Part shown: piece by piece, positions 8,779-18,460 of the stretch
Numbering within the stretch: the stretch's first letter is position 1
How the letters are laid out: each line of letters opens with the position of its first letter
Assembly (NCBI GenBank): GCA_001516055.1
Contig: LOEZ01000017.1
Location: 1-64,000, forward strand
From: Gracilibacter sp. BRH_c7a
Lineage (GTDB): Bacteria; Bacillota; Desulfitobacteriia; Desulfitobacteriales; Syntrophobotulaceae
Length of the DNA: 64,000 nucleotides
Reading direction: 5' to 3'
The notes under the pieces: generated by a model
Seen by the model: only the letters and a program-made list of their open reading frames with translations
Databases searched by the model: none
Told to the model about the DNA's origin: nothing
Translations under genes and position numbers: made by a program

Positions 8779-9243
8779 CTATGAAAGACCGGTTGATCCA
8801 AATCCTCCCGAACCTCTTTCTGTATCTCCTAATTCATTAACGAGGACAAATGAAGCTAAGGCAACCTCGACAAAAAGCATCTGCGCTATACGTTCTCCAT
8901 TTTTAATTATGACGTCTTCTTGTCCAAAGTTTGTTATTAGTACTCCAATCTCACCTCGATAATCGGAATCTATAACACCTACACCGTTACTTAAGGCAAG
9001 TCCTTGCTTAGCAGCTAAACCACTACGAGCGAAGAGTAGAGCTACCACGTTAGAGGACGGGAGTTCGATTGCTATACCTGTTGGGATACGTACCCTCTCC
9101 CCAGGTTTTATAGAAATTTCTTCATCAATACAGGCATAGATATCTGCTCCGGCGGCCCCTGATGTTGCATAGTATGGGCTGATTTCTGCTTTATTTTTAA
9201 CGTTACCAACATGTTTAACCTTGACTTCAATTTTTTCCTTCAT
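8779..9243 (-). CDS. dut: dUTP diphosphatase
   Basis: Hydrolyses dUTP to dUMP, keeping uracil out of DNA and feeding dTMP synthesis. The 154-aa trimeric-type dUTPase shows the family motifs in order: AGADIYA (about 30), ARSGLAAK (about 73), GVIDSDYRGEI (about 88), and the C-terminal lid RGSGGFGSTG (about 143). It has its own upstream gap of nearly 200 bases and a terminator before it, so it likely starts a separate transcript. Confidence 0.96.
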   Translation of the reverse strand: MKEKIEVKVKHVGNVKNKAEISPYYATSGAAGADIYACIDEEISIKPGERVRIPTGIAIELPSSNVVALLFARSGLAAKQGLALSNGVGVIDSDYRGEIGVLITNFGQEDVIIKNGERIAQMLFVEVALASFVLVNELGDTERGSGGFGSTGLS

Positions 9244-9418
9244 CTCTTCAACTCTTTCAATTTAAAGTTTTAATATAGTTTTTATATGAATTTTTCATAA
9301 CTCTTCTTTGCTCTAAAGATTTGCTCAGTAATACGCAAATATTAATAATAAAATAAACTATATGCTCTGCTTAAAAGGATTATTTCTGCCTAATTGGCAT
9401 AAAATCCTGCTATAAAAG

Positions 9419-9439
9419 AAAAACCGCCGTAGCGGTTTT
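9419..9439 (-). terminator. Terminator overlapping the M16 peptidase stop
   Basis: AAAACCGC and its complement form an 8-bp stem around a 4-base loop, followed by a T run on the minus strand. The hairpin begins inside the stop codon of the peptidase gene and separates it from dut. Confidence 0.75.
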
Positions 9440-10700
9440 AAGATATTGAATTTTCTATGATACTGTCAAAATCTAAGTTGAAGTCTTTTTGTCCAAGCGT
9501 CAAGATGCTTATTTTATCCTTGACCCAGAGACGTTCCATAACTCTTCGGACGTCTTCTACAGTGACTTTCTCTAATTGTTCTACAGCCTCTTCAGCAGTT
9601 TTTACCCTTCCGAAACTTAATTCTGTCTTACCAAGTCTACTCATTCGACTACTAACCGACTCGAGTCCTAAATACAGATTACCTTTAATCTGAGCTTTCG
9701 TTCTTTCGAGTTCATCTTGGGTGATACTTTCTTTCTTCAACTTATTCATCTCATCTATAATACACTTAATGGCTTCTTCTGTCTTATTAGGACTGGTTCC
9801 AGCATAGATAGCAAAGAGACCTGTATCTACATAGGTAGAATGATAAGAATAAACAGAATAAGCTAATCCACGTTGTTCTCTGATTTCCTGGAAAAGACGT
9901 GAACTTAAGCCCCCCCCGAGTATATTGTTAAGAATATGTAAAACGTACATGTCTTTGTCTTCCTGGCCAACCCCGGGCACTCCTAGGAGTAGATTCATCT
10001 GTTCCGTATCCTTACTTAAGGCTTTTCTGAAAGTGCTTCCAACCGGTTCAACCCCAACCTCATCAAAACGCTTTCTTTTAAAGTCTCCAAAAACAGAAAG
10101 TTTTTTTACTATTTCATCATGATTGATCTTTCCGGCCACGGCTATTACCACTTGGTCTGGTGTATAGCGAGTATCAAGATATTGCATGATTTTGTCCCTG
10201 GTAAGACTATTGATGGAATCAGCAACTCCGAGGATTGGTTTTCCAAGAGGATGATTATTCCACACGTACTGTGAGAAAAGATCGTGAATAAGCTCATCGG
10301 GCGAGTCTTGATACATCTTAATCTCTTCAATCACCACATTTTTTTCCTTGTCAATCTCCTTAAGATCATAACGAGAATTAAAAAACATATCACTCAGAAC
10401 ATCTATGGCCAAATTGACATCTTCATCTAAAACCCTCGCAAAATAACATGTAAATTCCTTTGTAGTAAAGGCATTGAGCTGTCCTCCCACAGCTTCAAGT
10501 GATTCAGCAAGCTCACGAGCTGTACGGTTTTCTGTCCCCTTGAAGAACATATGCTCTATAAAATGCGAGATTCCTTCATAACCTTCATTTTCATTACGGG
10601 AACCTGCTCCAACCCAGACCCCTAAAGCAACAGAATGTACATGTTCTATTTCTTCTGTGAGTAACCTTACTCCGTTAGGCAAAACAACTTTTTGATACAA
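9438..10700 (-). CDS. mlpA: M16-family zinc metallopeptidase
   Basis: Processing-peptidase-like protein (420 aa) with the inverted zinc motif in HFIEHMFFKGTE near residue 45, the distal glutamate region (NVVIEEIKMY) and the C-terminal inactive half with an R/Y pair (GLAYSVYSY). It matches MlpA (YmxG) of B. subtilis by position next to pnp and ymxH. A TTG at 10700 gives MYQKVVLPNGVR, the usual family N-terminus, 8 bases after GGGGAG. A GTG three codons earlier lies directly on that ribosome site and is less likely. The substrate is unknown. Confidence 0.9.
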   Translation of the reverse strand: MYQKVVLPNGVRLLTEEIEHVHSVALGVWVGAGSRNENEGYEGISHFIEHMFFKGTENRTARELAESLEAVGGQLNAFTTKEFTCYFARVLDEDVNLAIDVLSDMFFNSRYDLKEIDKEKNVVIEEIKMYQDSPDELIHDLFSQYVWNNHPLGKPILGVADSINSLTRDKIMQYLDTRYTPDQVVIAVAGKINHDEIVKKLSVFGDFKRKRFDEVGVEPVGSTFRKALSKDTEQMNLLLGVPGVGQEDKDMYVLHILNNILGGGLSSRLFQEIREQRGLAYSVYSYHSTYVDTGLFAIYAGTSPNKTEEAIKCIIDEMNKLKKESITQDELERTKAQIKGNLYLGLESVSSRMSRLGKTELSFGRVKTAEEAVEQLEKVTVEDVRRVMERLWVKDKISILTLGQKDFNLDFDSIIENSIS

Positions 10701-10749
10701 ATTCTTCACTCCCCAGGTTATTTTTGATCTTGCTATTAGTACATTTAGT

Positions 10750-11952
10750 TTATCCTTTAATATCCATTATATCCAAAGCCTTATTAATAAATAGGTTAAG
10801 TGTTCCAGAAAAATCTAGTGGATTACCGATACTATCCTCACCAGCTACCAAAGGTACCTCCTTAATAAGTTTATCTGCCATAAAAATATTATAGCTTCCT
10901 AGAATATCTCCTTTATTTATTGGTGGGTAAATCCCCTTAAGGAATTCTACCTGTAAACGAATCTCGTTAAGCCTAGCTGATTCCAAACAAAGTACAACAT
11001 CTCTACCAAGAGCTACCGACAAACTCTCTTGATAGCTAGGGTGATTGGTAACTCGATCACCCTTTTTACCCAAACTTACTATCTCTGTATTATTGAAACC
11101 CCATTCTAATAATCTCTGAGCATCCCCAAATCGATCAGGAGCATTTAAGACAACACAGATAAGTCTTCTGCCATTTTTACTTGCCGAAGCAACTAGGCAT
11201 TTACCTGCAGCATTCGTTGTTCCTGTCTTTACACCATCGGCTAAATAATAATTATATAACAATTTATTGGTATTGTTTATCACTCTGTTCTTTTGTGGAT
11301 ACTCATAATTAACTGTTGCAACTTTTCTTTGAACTATTTCCGAGAACTCTGGAATACCTAAGCCGTATCTAGCCATTACAGCTAAGTCATAGGCAGTGGT
11401 ATAGTGATTCTTATCGGGTAAGCCATGAGGATTAGTAAAATTAGTATTGTATGCTCCTATAGATACTGCTTTGAGGTTCATAATTTTGATAAAGTTGTCG
11501 AGGCTGCCTGCTGTTTGTTCAGCTATGGCTACACACGCATCATTACCAGACTTGACTAATGCTCCCTCTATAAGTTCTCCTAGTTTTAACTTATCATTCT
11601 TATTAAGATAGAGAGAAGATTCGCCAACTTTATCAGCTTTCTCACTAACGGTTACTACCTCATCTAAGTCAGCAAGCTCTAAAGCAACAATAGCAGTTAA
11701 TATCTTAGTTGTACTCGCAGGAGGACGCTGCTTGTGGGCATCTCTTTCATAAAGAATACTTCCTGTTTGAGCATCCATCAAAATAGCAGAATGAGCAGTA
11801 ACGTAAGGAAGGGTCCATTTTCCGCTTGAAACCTTTGCAGTCTCAATTGTAATATCATCTGTTGATACAATAATCTCACCATAAGCAGGGTTTGCTAAGA
11901 ATATACATAAAGCTAAAACGCCTAAAGTTTTCTGCGTCCATTTAGAAATCAT
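10750..11952 (-). CDS. D-alanyl-D-alanine carboxypeptidase (DacA/DacF type)
   Basis: Penicillin-binding protein that trims the terminal D-Ala from peptidoglycan stem peptides outside the membrane. It has a signal peptide in the first 30 residues, the S-x-x-K motif STTK (about 80), SGN (about 138) and KTG in DGVKTGT (about 240), then a C-terminal PBP5-like domain. About 400 aa. Start at 11952, 5 bases after AAGGGGTGG; a GTG nine bases upstream overlaps that site. Lying between ylxY and the M16 gene, it may be a sporulation DacF-like enzyme. Confidence 0.93.
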   Translation of the reverse strand: MISKWTQKTLGVLALCIFLANPAYGEIIVSTDDITIETAKVSSGKWTLPYVTAHSAILMDAQTGSILYERDAHKQRPPASTTKILTAIVALELADLDEVVTVSEKADKVGESSLYLNKNDKLKLGELIEGALVKSGNDACVAIAEQTAGSLDNFIKIMNLKAVSIGAYNTNFTNPHGLPDKNHYTTAYDLAVMARYGLGIPEFSEIVQRKVATVNYEYPQKNRVINNTNKLLYNYYLADGVKTGTTNAAGKCLVASASKNGRRLICVVLNAPDRFGDAQRLLEWGFNNTEIVSLGKKGDRVTNHPSYQESLSVALGRDVVLCLESARLNEIRLQVEFLKGIYPPINKGDILGSYNIFMADKLIKEVPLVAGEDSIGNPLDFSGTLNLFINKALDIMDIKG

Positions 11953-11994
11953 TTTTACCACCCCTTATCTTTTACAAGGGGTAGTATTTCCCGC

Positions 11995-12729
11995 TTAGCC
12001 AGATGTTATTAATTTTTCTATTGAAACTATATCGAATCCTTCATTCTTCAAACGTGATAGAATCAATGGAAGTGCAAGGAGAGTATTCTCTTTAGGGTGC
12101 ATTAATACAATAGCACCATTTTTTTCTGGTTTAACTCCATATCTAATCTTAGGTTCCAGGATTCTCTGAGCAATAACTTCAGGTGTACTTTCCGGTTTCC
12201 AGTCCACGGTATCTAATGTCCACAGAACTGTAGTATATCCCAATTCTGAAGCAGCCTGAAGACCGTTAGGACCTCTCTCTCCATAAGGAGGTGCATAGTA
12301 ATTAGTTTTTTTACCTGTTATCCCCACGATAACCTTGTCTGTAGCCATAATCTCTTCTTGGGTCTTCGAGACTGGTAATTTATCAGGGTGTGAATGATAA
12401 TAACCATGATTTTCGATTTGGTGCCCCTTAGAGTCTATTATTTTAATCATCTCAGAATTATTTTTGGCCCACCTGCCGGTAACAAAAAATGTAACTTTCG
12501 CATCATACTTTTCCAGCTCATCAAGCATGGCTGGAATAAATTCTTCTCCCCAGTCTACATTGATTGTCAATGCAATCACTTTCTCATTTGTAACTACTCT
12601 TTCTAGTGGGACAGGAAGATCAAGGCGACTCACTCCCATTGATCTAACATCTATAATAGTAAGGCTTATGAAAAGTACAGCTAGAGTAACTGCCTTAATT
12701 TTAACTTTTGATAATTGTAAAATAAACAT
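11995..12729 (-). CDS. YlxY-like polysaccharide deacetylase family protein
   Basis: NodB-fold protein behind an N-terminal membrane anchor (about residues 8-28), so extracytoplasmic. The start at 12729 gives 244 aa and follows AGGGGAGGGAG; the reading frame extends 27 codons upstream but without a ribosome site. Motif 1 reads NVDWGEE rather than TFDDG, as in the YlxY group, so the usual metal-binding aspartate pair is altered and deacetylase activity is doubtful. Motif 2 (HSHPD), YAPPYGERG and the C-terminal IVLMHP remain. Its position after pnp matches ylxY. Confidence 0.88.
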   Translation of the reverse strand: MFILQLSKVKIKAVTLAVLFISLTIIDVRSMGVSRLDLPVPLERVVTNEKVIALTINVDWGEEFIPAMLDELEKYDAKVTFFVTGRWAKNNSEMIKIIDSKGHQIENHGYYHSHPDKLPVSKTQEEIMATDKVIVGITGKKTNYYAPPYGERGPNGLQAASELGYTTVLWTLDTVDWKPESTPEVIAQRILEPKIRYGVKPEKNGAIVLMHPKENTLLALPLILSRLKNEGFDIVSIEKLITSG

Positions 12730-12840
12730 CTGTCTCCCTCCCCTTACATACTTATGCAAATAGAGAGTAATACAGACGTTTATAGGTTTAGAAAAACTCC
12801 TAGTAAACATAATCTATAGCATAATACTGCTATAGATTAT

Positions 12841-12912
12841 TATTAGTCCATCCGTGGACGTGCACCGCTCCTTGCCATCCTTGGCACCGCGGTATTAGTC
12901 CATCCGTGGACG
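12841..12912. repeat. Palindromic repeat cluster abutting the pnp stop codon
   Basis: Two identical 20-base copies (12841-12860 and 12893-12912) each contain the 14-base palindrome GTCCATCCGTGGAC. Between them lies another hairpin, ACCGC...GCGGT (12864-12893), with TGCCATCCTTGGCA at its tip. Positions 12864-12911 match 31589-31636 at 45 of 48 bases, and 12892-12912 matches 57862-57882 in reverse complement exactly. The last base touches the pnp stop codon, so the transcript would carry three consecutive hairpins right after translation ends. Confidence 0.85.
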
Positions 12913-15045
12913 TTATTGGTTTTGTTCTTGAGCAAGGGCCTCTTTCCTGGATAAATTAAGTCTACCCTGCTTATCAATTCCGGTAGCTTTAACTAATATC
13001 TCGTCACCCAGTTTAACCACATCTTCCACTTTATTCACCCTACCAACATCTAGCTGGGAGATATGAACCAGACCATCTTTTCCTGAAAGCCCAAGAACAC
13101 CAGGAATAACCTCGACAAAAGCACCAAAGTCCATAATTCTAACAACTTTTCCTTTATAAATCTGACCAACTTGAACTTCTTGAGTTAGAGATTGCACAAT
13201 TTTCAAAGCTCTTTCACCAGCTTCACCGTCAATAGCCGAGATAAATACTCTGCCATCATCTTCGATATCTATCTTCGCACCAGTTTCTTCAACTATCTTC
13301 TTAATGATTTTTCCGCCTGGGCCGATAATATCTCTAATTTTATCAGGATGAATAGCAAATGAAATTATACGTGGAGCATAACGAGAAAGTTCTTTCCTGG
13401 GTTCAGGTAATACTTGAAGCATTTTGTCTAGAATGAAATCTAATCCTCGCCTAGCTTGAGCCAGTGCTTCAGTCAATACTTCCCTGCTTACTCCTTTAAT
13501 CTTGATATCCATCTGCAGAGCAGTAACACCTTTAGCGGTTCCAGCAACTTTGAAATCCATGTCTCCATCATGGTCTTCCATTCCTTGAATATCTGTTAAG
13601 ATAGCGATATGACCTTCTTCCTCAATAAGACCCATAGCGATACCTGCAGCAGGTGCTTTTATTGGGACTCCGGCATCCATCAAGGCCAGAGTACTTCCAC
13701 AAACTGAAGCCATAGAGCTAGATCCATTAGACTCTAATACCTCTGACACCAATCTTAAAGTATAAGGAAATTCTTCCTCAGAAGGAATAAGTGGTAAGAG
13801 TGCGCGTTCAGCCAGTGCACCATGACCAATCTCTCGTCTGCCAGGCCCTCTCATAAAACGAACTTCTCCAACACTATAGGGCGGGAAATTGTAATGATGC
13901 ATGTAGCGTTTAGACTCTTCTAACCCTAACCCATCGATAATCTGTTCTTCACCTACTGCACCCAAGGTAGCGACAGTCATCACCTGTGTTTGTCCACGAG
14001 TAAATAATGCACTCCCGTGTGTTCGGGGAAGCCTTCCAACTTCAATTTCAATTTTTCTTATTTCGTCTAAAGCTCGTCCATCTGGTCTGATATGTTCAAC
14101 AGTGATGAGTCTGCGCATAATCTTATGGACCAAGCCATTCAGTACTTTCTTTACAATATCCAATTGCTCAGGGAATTCCTCAGCAAAAAACTCTAGTGCT
14201 TCTTCTTTTACTTTATCAACAGCCAACTCTCTGGCTTTTTTTTCTTCTACTCTAATTGCCTGATCAAGTTTCTCGTAAGACCATTCGCGAACTCTATCAG
14301 CAATATCCGCCGGAATCTCCACGGGGGGGACTTCCCTATTAGGCTTGGCGAGTCCTACCTTTAAGGCTTCTTCTCGAAAAGACTCTATAAAAGTAGCTAT
14401 CTTTTTGATTTCTTCATGGCCAAATAAAATCGCTTCCAACATCTGTTCTTCAGGCACTTCTTTGGCTCCAGCTTCCACCATCATGATAGCATCTTTCGTT
14501 CCTGCAACATATAACTGCATCAAGCTCTTTCCACTTTGTTCAACGGTGGGATTAATAATGTACTCACCATCTACCAGGCCAACTATAACTGCTGCAATAG
14601 GGCCTTCAAAAGGAATATCAGATATGGTAAGAGCTGCTGAAGCAGCATTAATCGCAGTCACATCGGGAGCACAATCTTGGTCTACGGACATAACCATAGT
14701 AGCCACTTGGACGTCATTCCGGTATCCTTCTGGAAAGAGTGGCCTGACAGGTCTGTCAATAAGCCTTGCCGTTAAAGTAGCCCTCTCACTAGGTCTTCCC
14801 TCTCTTTTGATAAAACCTCCGGGAATCTTACCTACAGCATAATAGCGTTCATCCATATCTACTGTCAACGGGAAAAAGTCAACACCTTCTCTTGGCTGAT
14901 CAGTACCCGTTGCAAAAGCAGTCACCACTGTATCTCCATACCTTAGGAAAATAGATCCTCCTGCCTGGCGACCTATAGTCCCCGTTTCAAAAGACAATTT
15001 TCTGTTTCCAACTAATAGTGAGCGTTCAATCACTTCCTGAGTCAC
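12913..15045 (-). CDS. pnp: Polyribonucleotide nucleotidyltransferase (PNPase)
   Basis: Phosphorolytic 3'-5' exoribonuclease of the degradosome. The 710-aa protein has two RNase PH domains (about 1-215 and 315-540) joined by the helical domain, then a KH domain with [12 protein letters not shown] (about 563) and an S1 domain starting near [16 protein letters not shown] (about 628). GTG start 7 bases after GGAGG. It follows rpsO, as in most bacteria, but a strong terminator separates the two. Confidence 0.98.
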   Translation of the reverse strand: MTQEVIERSLLVGNRKLSFETGTIGRQAGGSIFLRYGDTVVTAFATGTDQPREGVDFFPLTVDMDERYYAVGKIPGGFIKREGRPSERATLTARLIDRPVRPLFPEGYRNDVQVATMVMSVDQDCAPDVTAINAASAALTISDIPFEGPIAAVIVGLVDGEYIINPTVEQSGKSLMQLYVAGTKDAIMMVEAGAKEVPEEQMLEAILFGHEEIKKIATFIESFREEALKVGLAKPNREVPPVEIPADIADRVREWSYEKLDQAIRVEEKKARELAVDKVKEEALEFFAEEFPEQLDIVKKVLNGLVHKIMRRLITVEHIRPDGRALDEIRKIEIEVGRLPRTHGSALFTRGQTQVMTVATLGAVGEEQIIDGLGLEESKRYMHHYNFPPYSVGEVRFMRGPGRREIGHGALAERALLPLIPSEEEFPYTLRLVSEVLESNGSSSMASVCGSTLALMDAGVPIKAPAAGIAMGLIEEEGHIAILTDIQGMEDHDGDMDFKVAGTAKGVTALQMDIKIKGVSREVLTEALAQARRGLDFILDKMLQVLPEPRKELSRYAPRIISFAIHPDKIRDIIGPGGKIIKKIVEETGAKIDIEDDGRVFISAIDGEAGERALKIVQSLTQEVQVGQIYKGKVVRIMDFGAFVEVIPGVLGLSGKDGLVHISQLDVGRVNKVEDVVKLGDEILVKATGIDKQGRLNLSRKEALAQEQNQ

Positions 15046-15176
15046 AATGAAACCTCCTTAACACAATCCATCTTTTTCTATTTTCTCTATAACTTAAATT
15101 TTATTCGACATAAGTCTATTATTTCCTGCACTAGCAGAAAAAAACCACTGTAATTGAAATTTTTGAATGTGATAAA

Positions 15177-15210
15177 TAAAAAGCAAGGAGCGACTATTGC
15201 TCCTTGCTTT
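15177..15210 (-). terminator. Intrinsic terminator after rpsO
   Basis: AAAGCAAGGAGC and its complement make a 12-bp stem with a 7-base loop, followed on the minus strand by TTTTTATTTAT. It separates rpsO from pnp; partial read-through is possible. Confidence 0.9.
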
Positions 15211-15229
15211 AATTGGTGTTGATAAACTT

Positions 15230-15496
15230 TTAACGGCGCATCCCTAAATCTGATACAATTTTACGATAACGATTAACATCATTTTTCTTAAGGTAATTGA
15301 GGAGAGCACGACGTTGTCCTACCAACTTCAAAAGACCTCTTCTAGAATGATGATCTTTCTTATGAGTTTTAAAATGTTCCGTAAGTTCGTTGATTCTTGT
15401 AGTTAGAATTGCGATTTGAACCTCTGGTGATCCAGTATCACCTTCATGTTGTTGGAATTTTGTAATAATATCTTTCTTTTTCTCCGGTGTTAACAT
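15230..15496 (-). CDS. rpsO: 30S ribosomal protein S15
   Basis: The 88-aa primary 16S rRNA binder of the small-subunit platform. The family sequence is complete, including [12 protein letters not shown], the [14 protein letters not shown]-binding segment and the C-terminal [16 protein letters not shown] behind GGAGG. It follows ribF after a leader of about 105 bases that can fold. Confidence 0.98.
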   Translation of the reverse strand: MLTPEKKKDIITKFQQHEGDTGSPEVQIAILTTRINELTEHFKTHKKDHHSRRGLLKLVGQRRALLNYLKKNDVNRYRKIVSDLGMRR

Positions 15497-15532
15497 TAAA
15501 TTGCACCTCCATAAATTTTAAAACCCCTACTG

Positions 15533-15581
15533 CCAAGTTGAACGTTGGAGAATCGCTCGACCGAGTCAGCGGTTATCTTGG
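15533..15581 (-). promoter_or_regulatory. Possible structured leader of rpsO
   Basis: On the minus strand CCAAG (15577-15581) pairs with CTTGG (15533-15537), enclosing a second hairpin (CGCTGACTCGGTCGAGCG). S15 often represses its own mRNA through such leaders, but I cannot match this one to a described class. The pairing is seen; the regulation is inferred. Confidence 0.4.
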
Positions 15582-15601
15582 TTATTTTAACTTAAAAAAG
15601 C

Positions 15602-16537
15602 CTATTTGTAAAGGGAAGCTAGGGCCTTTATTGCTTCCTGTCTATCTTTATCTAGTTGAAGAATAATTTCGTCTTTGCCTTCAAACTTTTTCTCTGAACG
15701 TAACCTAGCCTGAATAGTTATAGTAAGTTCTTTACCGTATAAATCGCCGTCAAAATCAAAAAAGTATATTTCTACAGTTTGTTCCTGTTGCGAGCTAAAT
15801 GTCGGCCTTATGCCAATATTCATCATCCCGCCATATTCCCGTCCATCTATTTTGGAGTTAACAGCATAGACCCCATTCTTTGGGATAAGTAAATCTTCTT
15901 TAGTCTGAAGATTGGCGGTTGGATATCCTAGCTGTCTACCTCGTTTATCTCCATGCACCACTATCCCACTAAGTCGAGGAGCATGCCCCATCATCGCTTT
16001 AGCTGCAGAGAAATCTCCATTTACGAGGCTACGACGGATTTCAGAAGATGATATAATCCTATCATTAAGTTTTGCGGCTTCTAAGATACTGACTCCAAAG
16101 CCATATTCCTGACCAAAGACTTCCAAATCTTGTGGCGTTCCTTTTCCCTTGGCACCAAAAGAATAATTGAAGCCAATAACCACATGAACAGCACCAATCC
16201 TAAGTAGAATATCTTTCACGAACTCTCTGGGAGATGTATTAGCAAATTCTAAAGAGAAGGGCCACAGAAATACCTTTTCTACTCCATTCCTCTCAAACTG
16301 CTCTAATCTTTCATTCTGGTCAGTCAGAAGGTTTAGCTTTCTCTGAGGATGAAGAATTTTAAAAGGGTGCGGATCAAAAAGGAGAACGGCAAAATTGCAA
16401 TGTAATTCTTTAGCTTTCGACCTTCCACATTTAAATAACTCTTGATGTCCTAAATGAACTCCATCAAAGTTCCCTAAAGCTATCACAGATGATTCATTAT
16501 TTTGATTCTGTTGTATAGTGCATATCTCCAAGAACAT
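15602..16537 (-). CDS. ribF: Bifunctional riboflavin kinase/FAD synthetase
   Basis: Converts riboflavin to FMN and FMN to FAD. The N-terminal FAD synthetase has GNFDGVHLGHQ (about 22-32) and SSSEIRRSL. The C-terminal flavokinase has GDKRGRQLGYPTANL (about 195). 311 aa, typical length. ATG lies only two bases after AGGAGG; a TTG two codons later has better spacing and may be the real start. No FMN riboswitch is seen. Confidence 0.96.
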   Translation of the reverse strand: MFLEICTIQQNQNNESSVIALGNFDGVHLGHQELFKCGRSKAKELHCNFAVLLFDPHPFKILHPQRKLNLLTDQNERLEQFERNGVEKVFLWPFSLEFANTSPREFVKDILLRIGAVHVVIGFNYSFGAKGKGTPQDLEVFGQEYGFGVSILEAAKLNDRIISSSEIRRSLVNGDFSAAKAMMGHAPRLSGIVVHGDKRGRQLGYPTANLQTKEDLLIPKNGVYAVNSKIDGREYGGMMNIGIRPTFSSQQEQTVEIYFFDFDGDLYGKELTITIQARLRSEKKFEGKDEIILQLDKDRQEAIKALASLYK

Positions 16538-16575
16538 TTCCTCCTAAACAACCAGCCTTCTACCCCTAGATGACC

Positions 16576-17460
16576 CTACATTATTACCTTATACGGACAT
16601 AAATAGCCATCCTTGAAGATCCCGATACCTATGAAGCTTTGATTGCAAAAAACCTGGACAGTCGATTGTTTGCTCAAATCTCCTCTCCCAATCATCCCTT
16701 CAGACGTGGATAAGCCATTTTTAAAAGCCTCCAATCTGCTTGAAGGAAGATTTACTATAGGTAATTCCAAACCCCATCCAAGATTAGTGAGAATACGAGT
16801 ATCCCCTTTGGATAGACATTCCTCAATTTCTTCAAGGGTCTTACTATCTTGAAGCTTAAACGGTCCAGATCTCGTTCGTAATAGAAATGACATATGTCCA
16901 CCACACCCAAGTGCCTGACCTAAATCGTCACATATGGTTCGAACATAAGTACCTTTAGAACATTCTATATCAAAAATGGCTTTGGGGAAAGTATCTTCAT
17001 ACCAATTAACTAATTCCATAGAATAAATGGTAATCAGACGTTTCTTTCTCTCTACTTCTATCCCTTTCCTGGCATATTCATATAAATGCCTCCCATTTTT
17101 TCTGACAGCAGAGAACATAGGAGGAAGTTGTTCAACATCACCAATTAATTTATTTAAGGCAACTTCAAAATCGTGTTTCGATACGTCAGGAACTATCTTG
17201 GATATTTCTTCACCAAACCCATCCTGAGTATCTGTAGCAATCCCTAAAGTTATTTCAGCTCGATAATATTTTTTTTGGCTTGTGTAATATTCAGCTAGTC
17301 TGGTTGCCTTTCCCAAACAGATTGGCAGAACTCCGGCAGCACCTGGATCAAGGGTTCCGATATGACCTACCTTACTTCCTTTTGTTCTTCTCTCAACCCA
17401 TCTCACAACATCAGTGGAAGTCATTCCGATAGGCTTTAATATATTAACAATCCCGTTCAA
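16576..17460 (-). CDS. truB: tRNA pseudouridine(55) synthase
   Basis: Makes pseudouridine 55 in the T loop of tRNAs. The 294-aa protein has the catalytic aspartate in GTLDPGAAGVLPICLGKATR (about 36-55) and the family N-terminus GIVNILKPIGMTS. The TTG start lies inside the nrnA 3' end (17-base overlap) behind GGAGGAGG, so the genes are coupled. Confidence 0.96.
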   Translation of the reverse strand: MNGIVNILKPIGMTSTDVVRWVERRTKGSKVGHIGTLDPGAAGVLPICLGKATRLAEYYTSQKKYYRAEITLGIATDTQDGFGEEISKIVPDVSKHDFEVALNKLIGDVEQLPPMFSAVRKNGRHLYEYARKGIEVERKKRLITIYSMELVNWYEDTFPKAIFDIECSKGTYVRTICDDLGQALGCGGHMSFLLRTRSGPFKLQDSKTLEEIEECLSKGDTRILTNLGWGLELPIVNLPSSRLEAFKNGLSTSEGMIGRGDLSKQSTVQVFCNQSFIGIGIFKDGYLCPYKVIM

Positions 17461-18460
17461 TATTTAAAGCCTCCTCCAAGGCAAAAATAACCTTCTGCTT
17501 TGCTTCCTTAAATGGTAGATTAATGGTACATCCAGAGGCACGTACATGTCCTCCACCACCTAATTTTTGAGCAACTTCATTTACATCCAGCCAAGAGTTT
17601 GAACGGAAGCTTACTTTAATATCTGAGTAGTCAATCTCTTTAAGTAAGGCTGCCGCTTCTACTTTTTCGATATTGCGGGCATAGTTAACCAGTCCTTCAC
17701 TTAAGCTTTCCTCAGCACCGCTGGTCTCAAAATCACTCTTGGAAAGCGCGATAATGGCAATAGTTCCTCCGTGTAAAAGTTCAAGATTGGACAACGCCTT
17801 ATATAGAAGTCTGGTCTGAGCAAGAGATTTTTCCTCAAAAAGAATATTATTGATATGCACTAAGTCTATCCCTGTTCTAACTAACTCTGCGGCTATCTTG
17901 AAGCTTTTAGGAGTTGTATTACTGAAGCTAAATCTTCCTGTATCTGTAATGATGGCGGTATACATGTTAACTGCTATATCCTTATAAATCTTGATTCCAA
18001 GCTTCCTAATAAGACGGTATATCATTTCCCCTGTCGCTGCTGCTTTGGAATCAACCCAGTTAATTGTTCCAAAATAATCATTGGAAATATGATGATCGAT
18101 ATTTAAGACTTTTTTGCCTAATAAAACATCTTTGGTTAATCCATTAATATCTATCCTGTCAAAATCCGCACAGTCGATAAAAATCAGTGTTTCGGGAAGC
18201 TGTTGGGGAAGTGAATCAGTAATCTGCTCAATGCCAGGAAGGAATTTTAGGCTATCCGGAATCGGACTTGCATTATAGAGAAATATTTTTTTTCCCATTC
18301 TCTCCAATGCCAAACCTAGAGCTAACATAGAGCCTAAGCAATCACCATCAGGATAGACATGGGAGAAAAGTGCCGCTTCTGTCACTTTTTCTAATTCTAT
18401 CGCTACTTGTTTTAATGTGTCATTCGTTGCTTTCTTCTGCATCGGCATCGGCAGAGTCAC
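17444..18460 (-). CDS. nrnA: DHH phosphoesterase, NrnA-type nanoRNase/pAp phosphatase
   Basis: Degrades 2-5 nt RNAs and dephosphorylates pAp; some family members cleave pApA or pGpG. The 338-aa protein has the DHH domain motifs DGDCLGS, DCAD and DHH (about residues 122-124), and the DHHA1 motif GGGGHVRASG near 305. The GTG start at 18460 follows GGAG and overlaps rbfA by 41 bases; ATGs at codons 5 and 7 are alternatives. It sits between rbfA and truB, the usual Gram-positive arrangement. Confidence 0.93.
   Translation of the reverse strand: MTLPMPMQKKATNDTLKQVAIELEKVTEAALFSHVYPDGDCLGSMLALGLALERMGKKIFLYNASPIPDSLKFLPGIEQITDSLPQQLPETLIFIDCADFDRIDINGLTKDVLLGKKVLNIDHHISNDYFGTINWVDSKAAATGEMIYRLIRKLGIKIYKDIAVNMYTAIITDTGRFSFSNTTPKSFKIAAELVRTGIDLVHINNILFEEKSLAQTRLLYKALSNLELLHGGTIAIIALSKSDFETSGAEESLSEGLVNYARNIEKVEAAALLKEIDYSDIKVSFRSNSWLDVNEVAQKLGGGGHVRASGCTINLPFKEAKQKVIFALEEALNIERDC

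Noticed and set aside
14345-14842. 165-residue plus-strand frame within pnp
   Set aside because: Antisense shadow of a highly conserved gene; no start signal.
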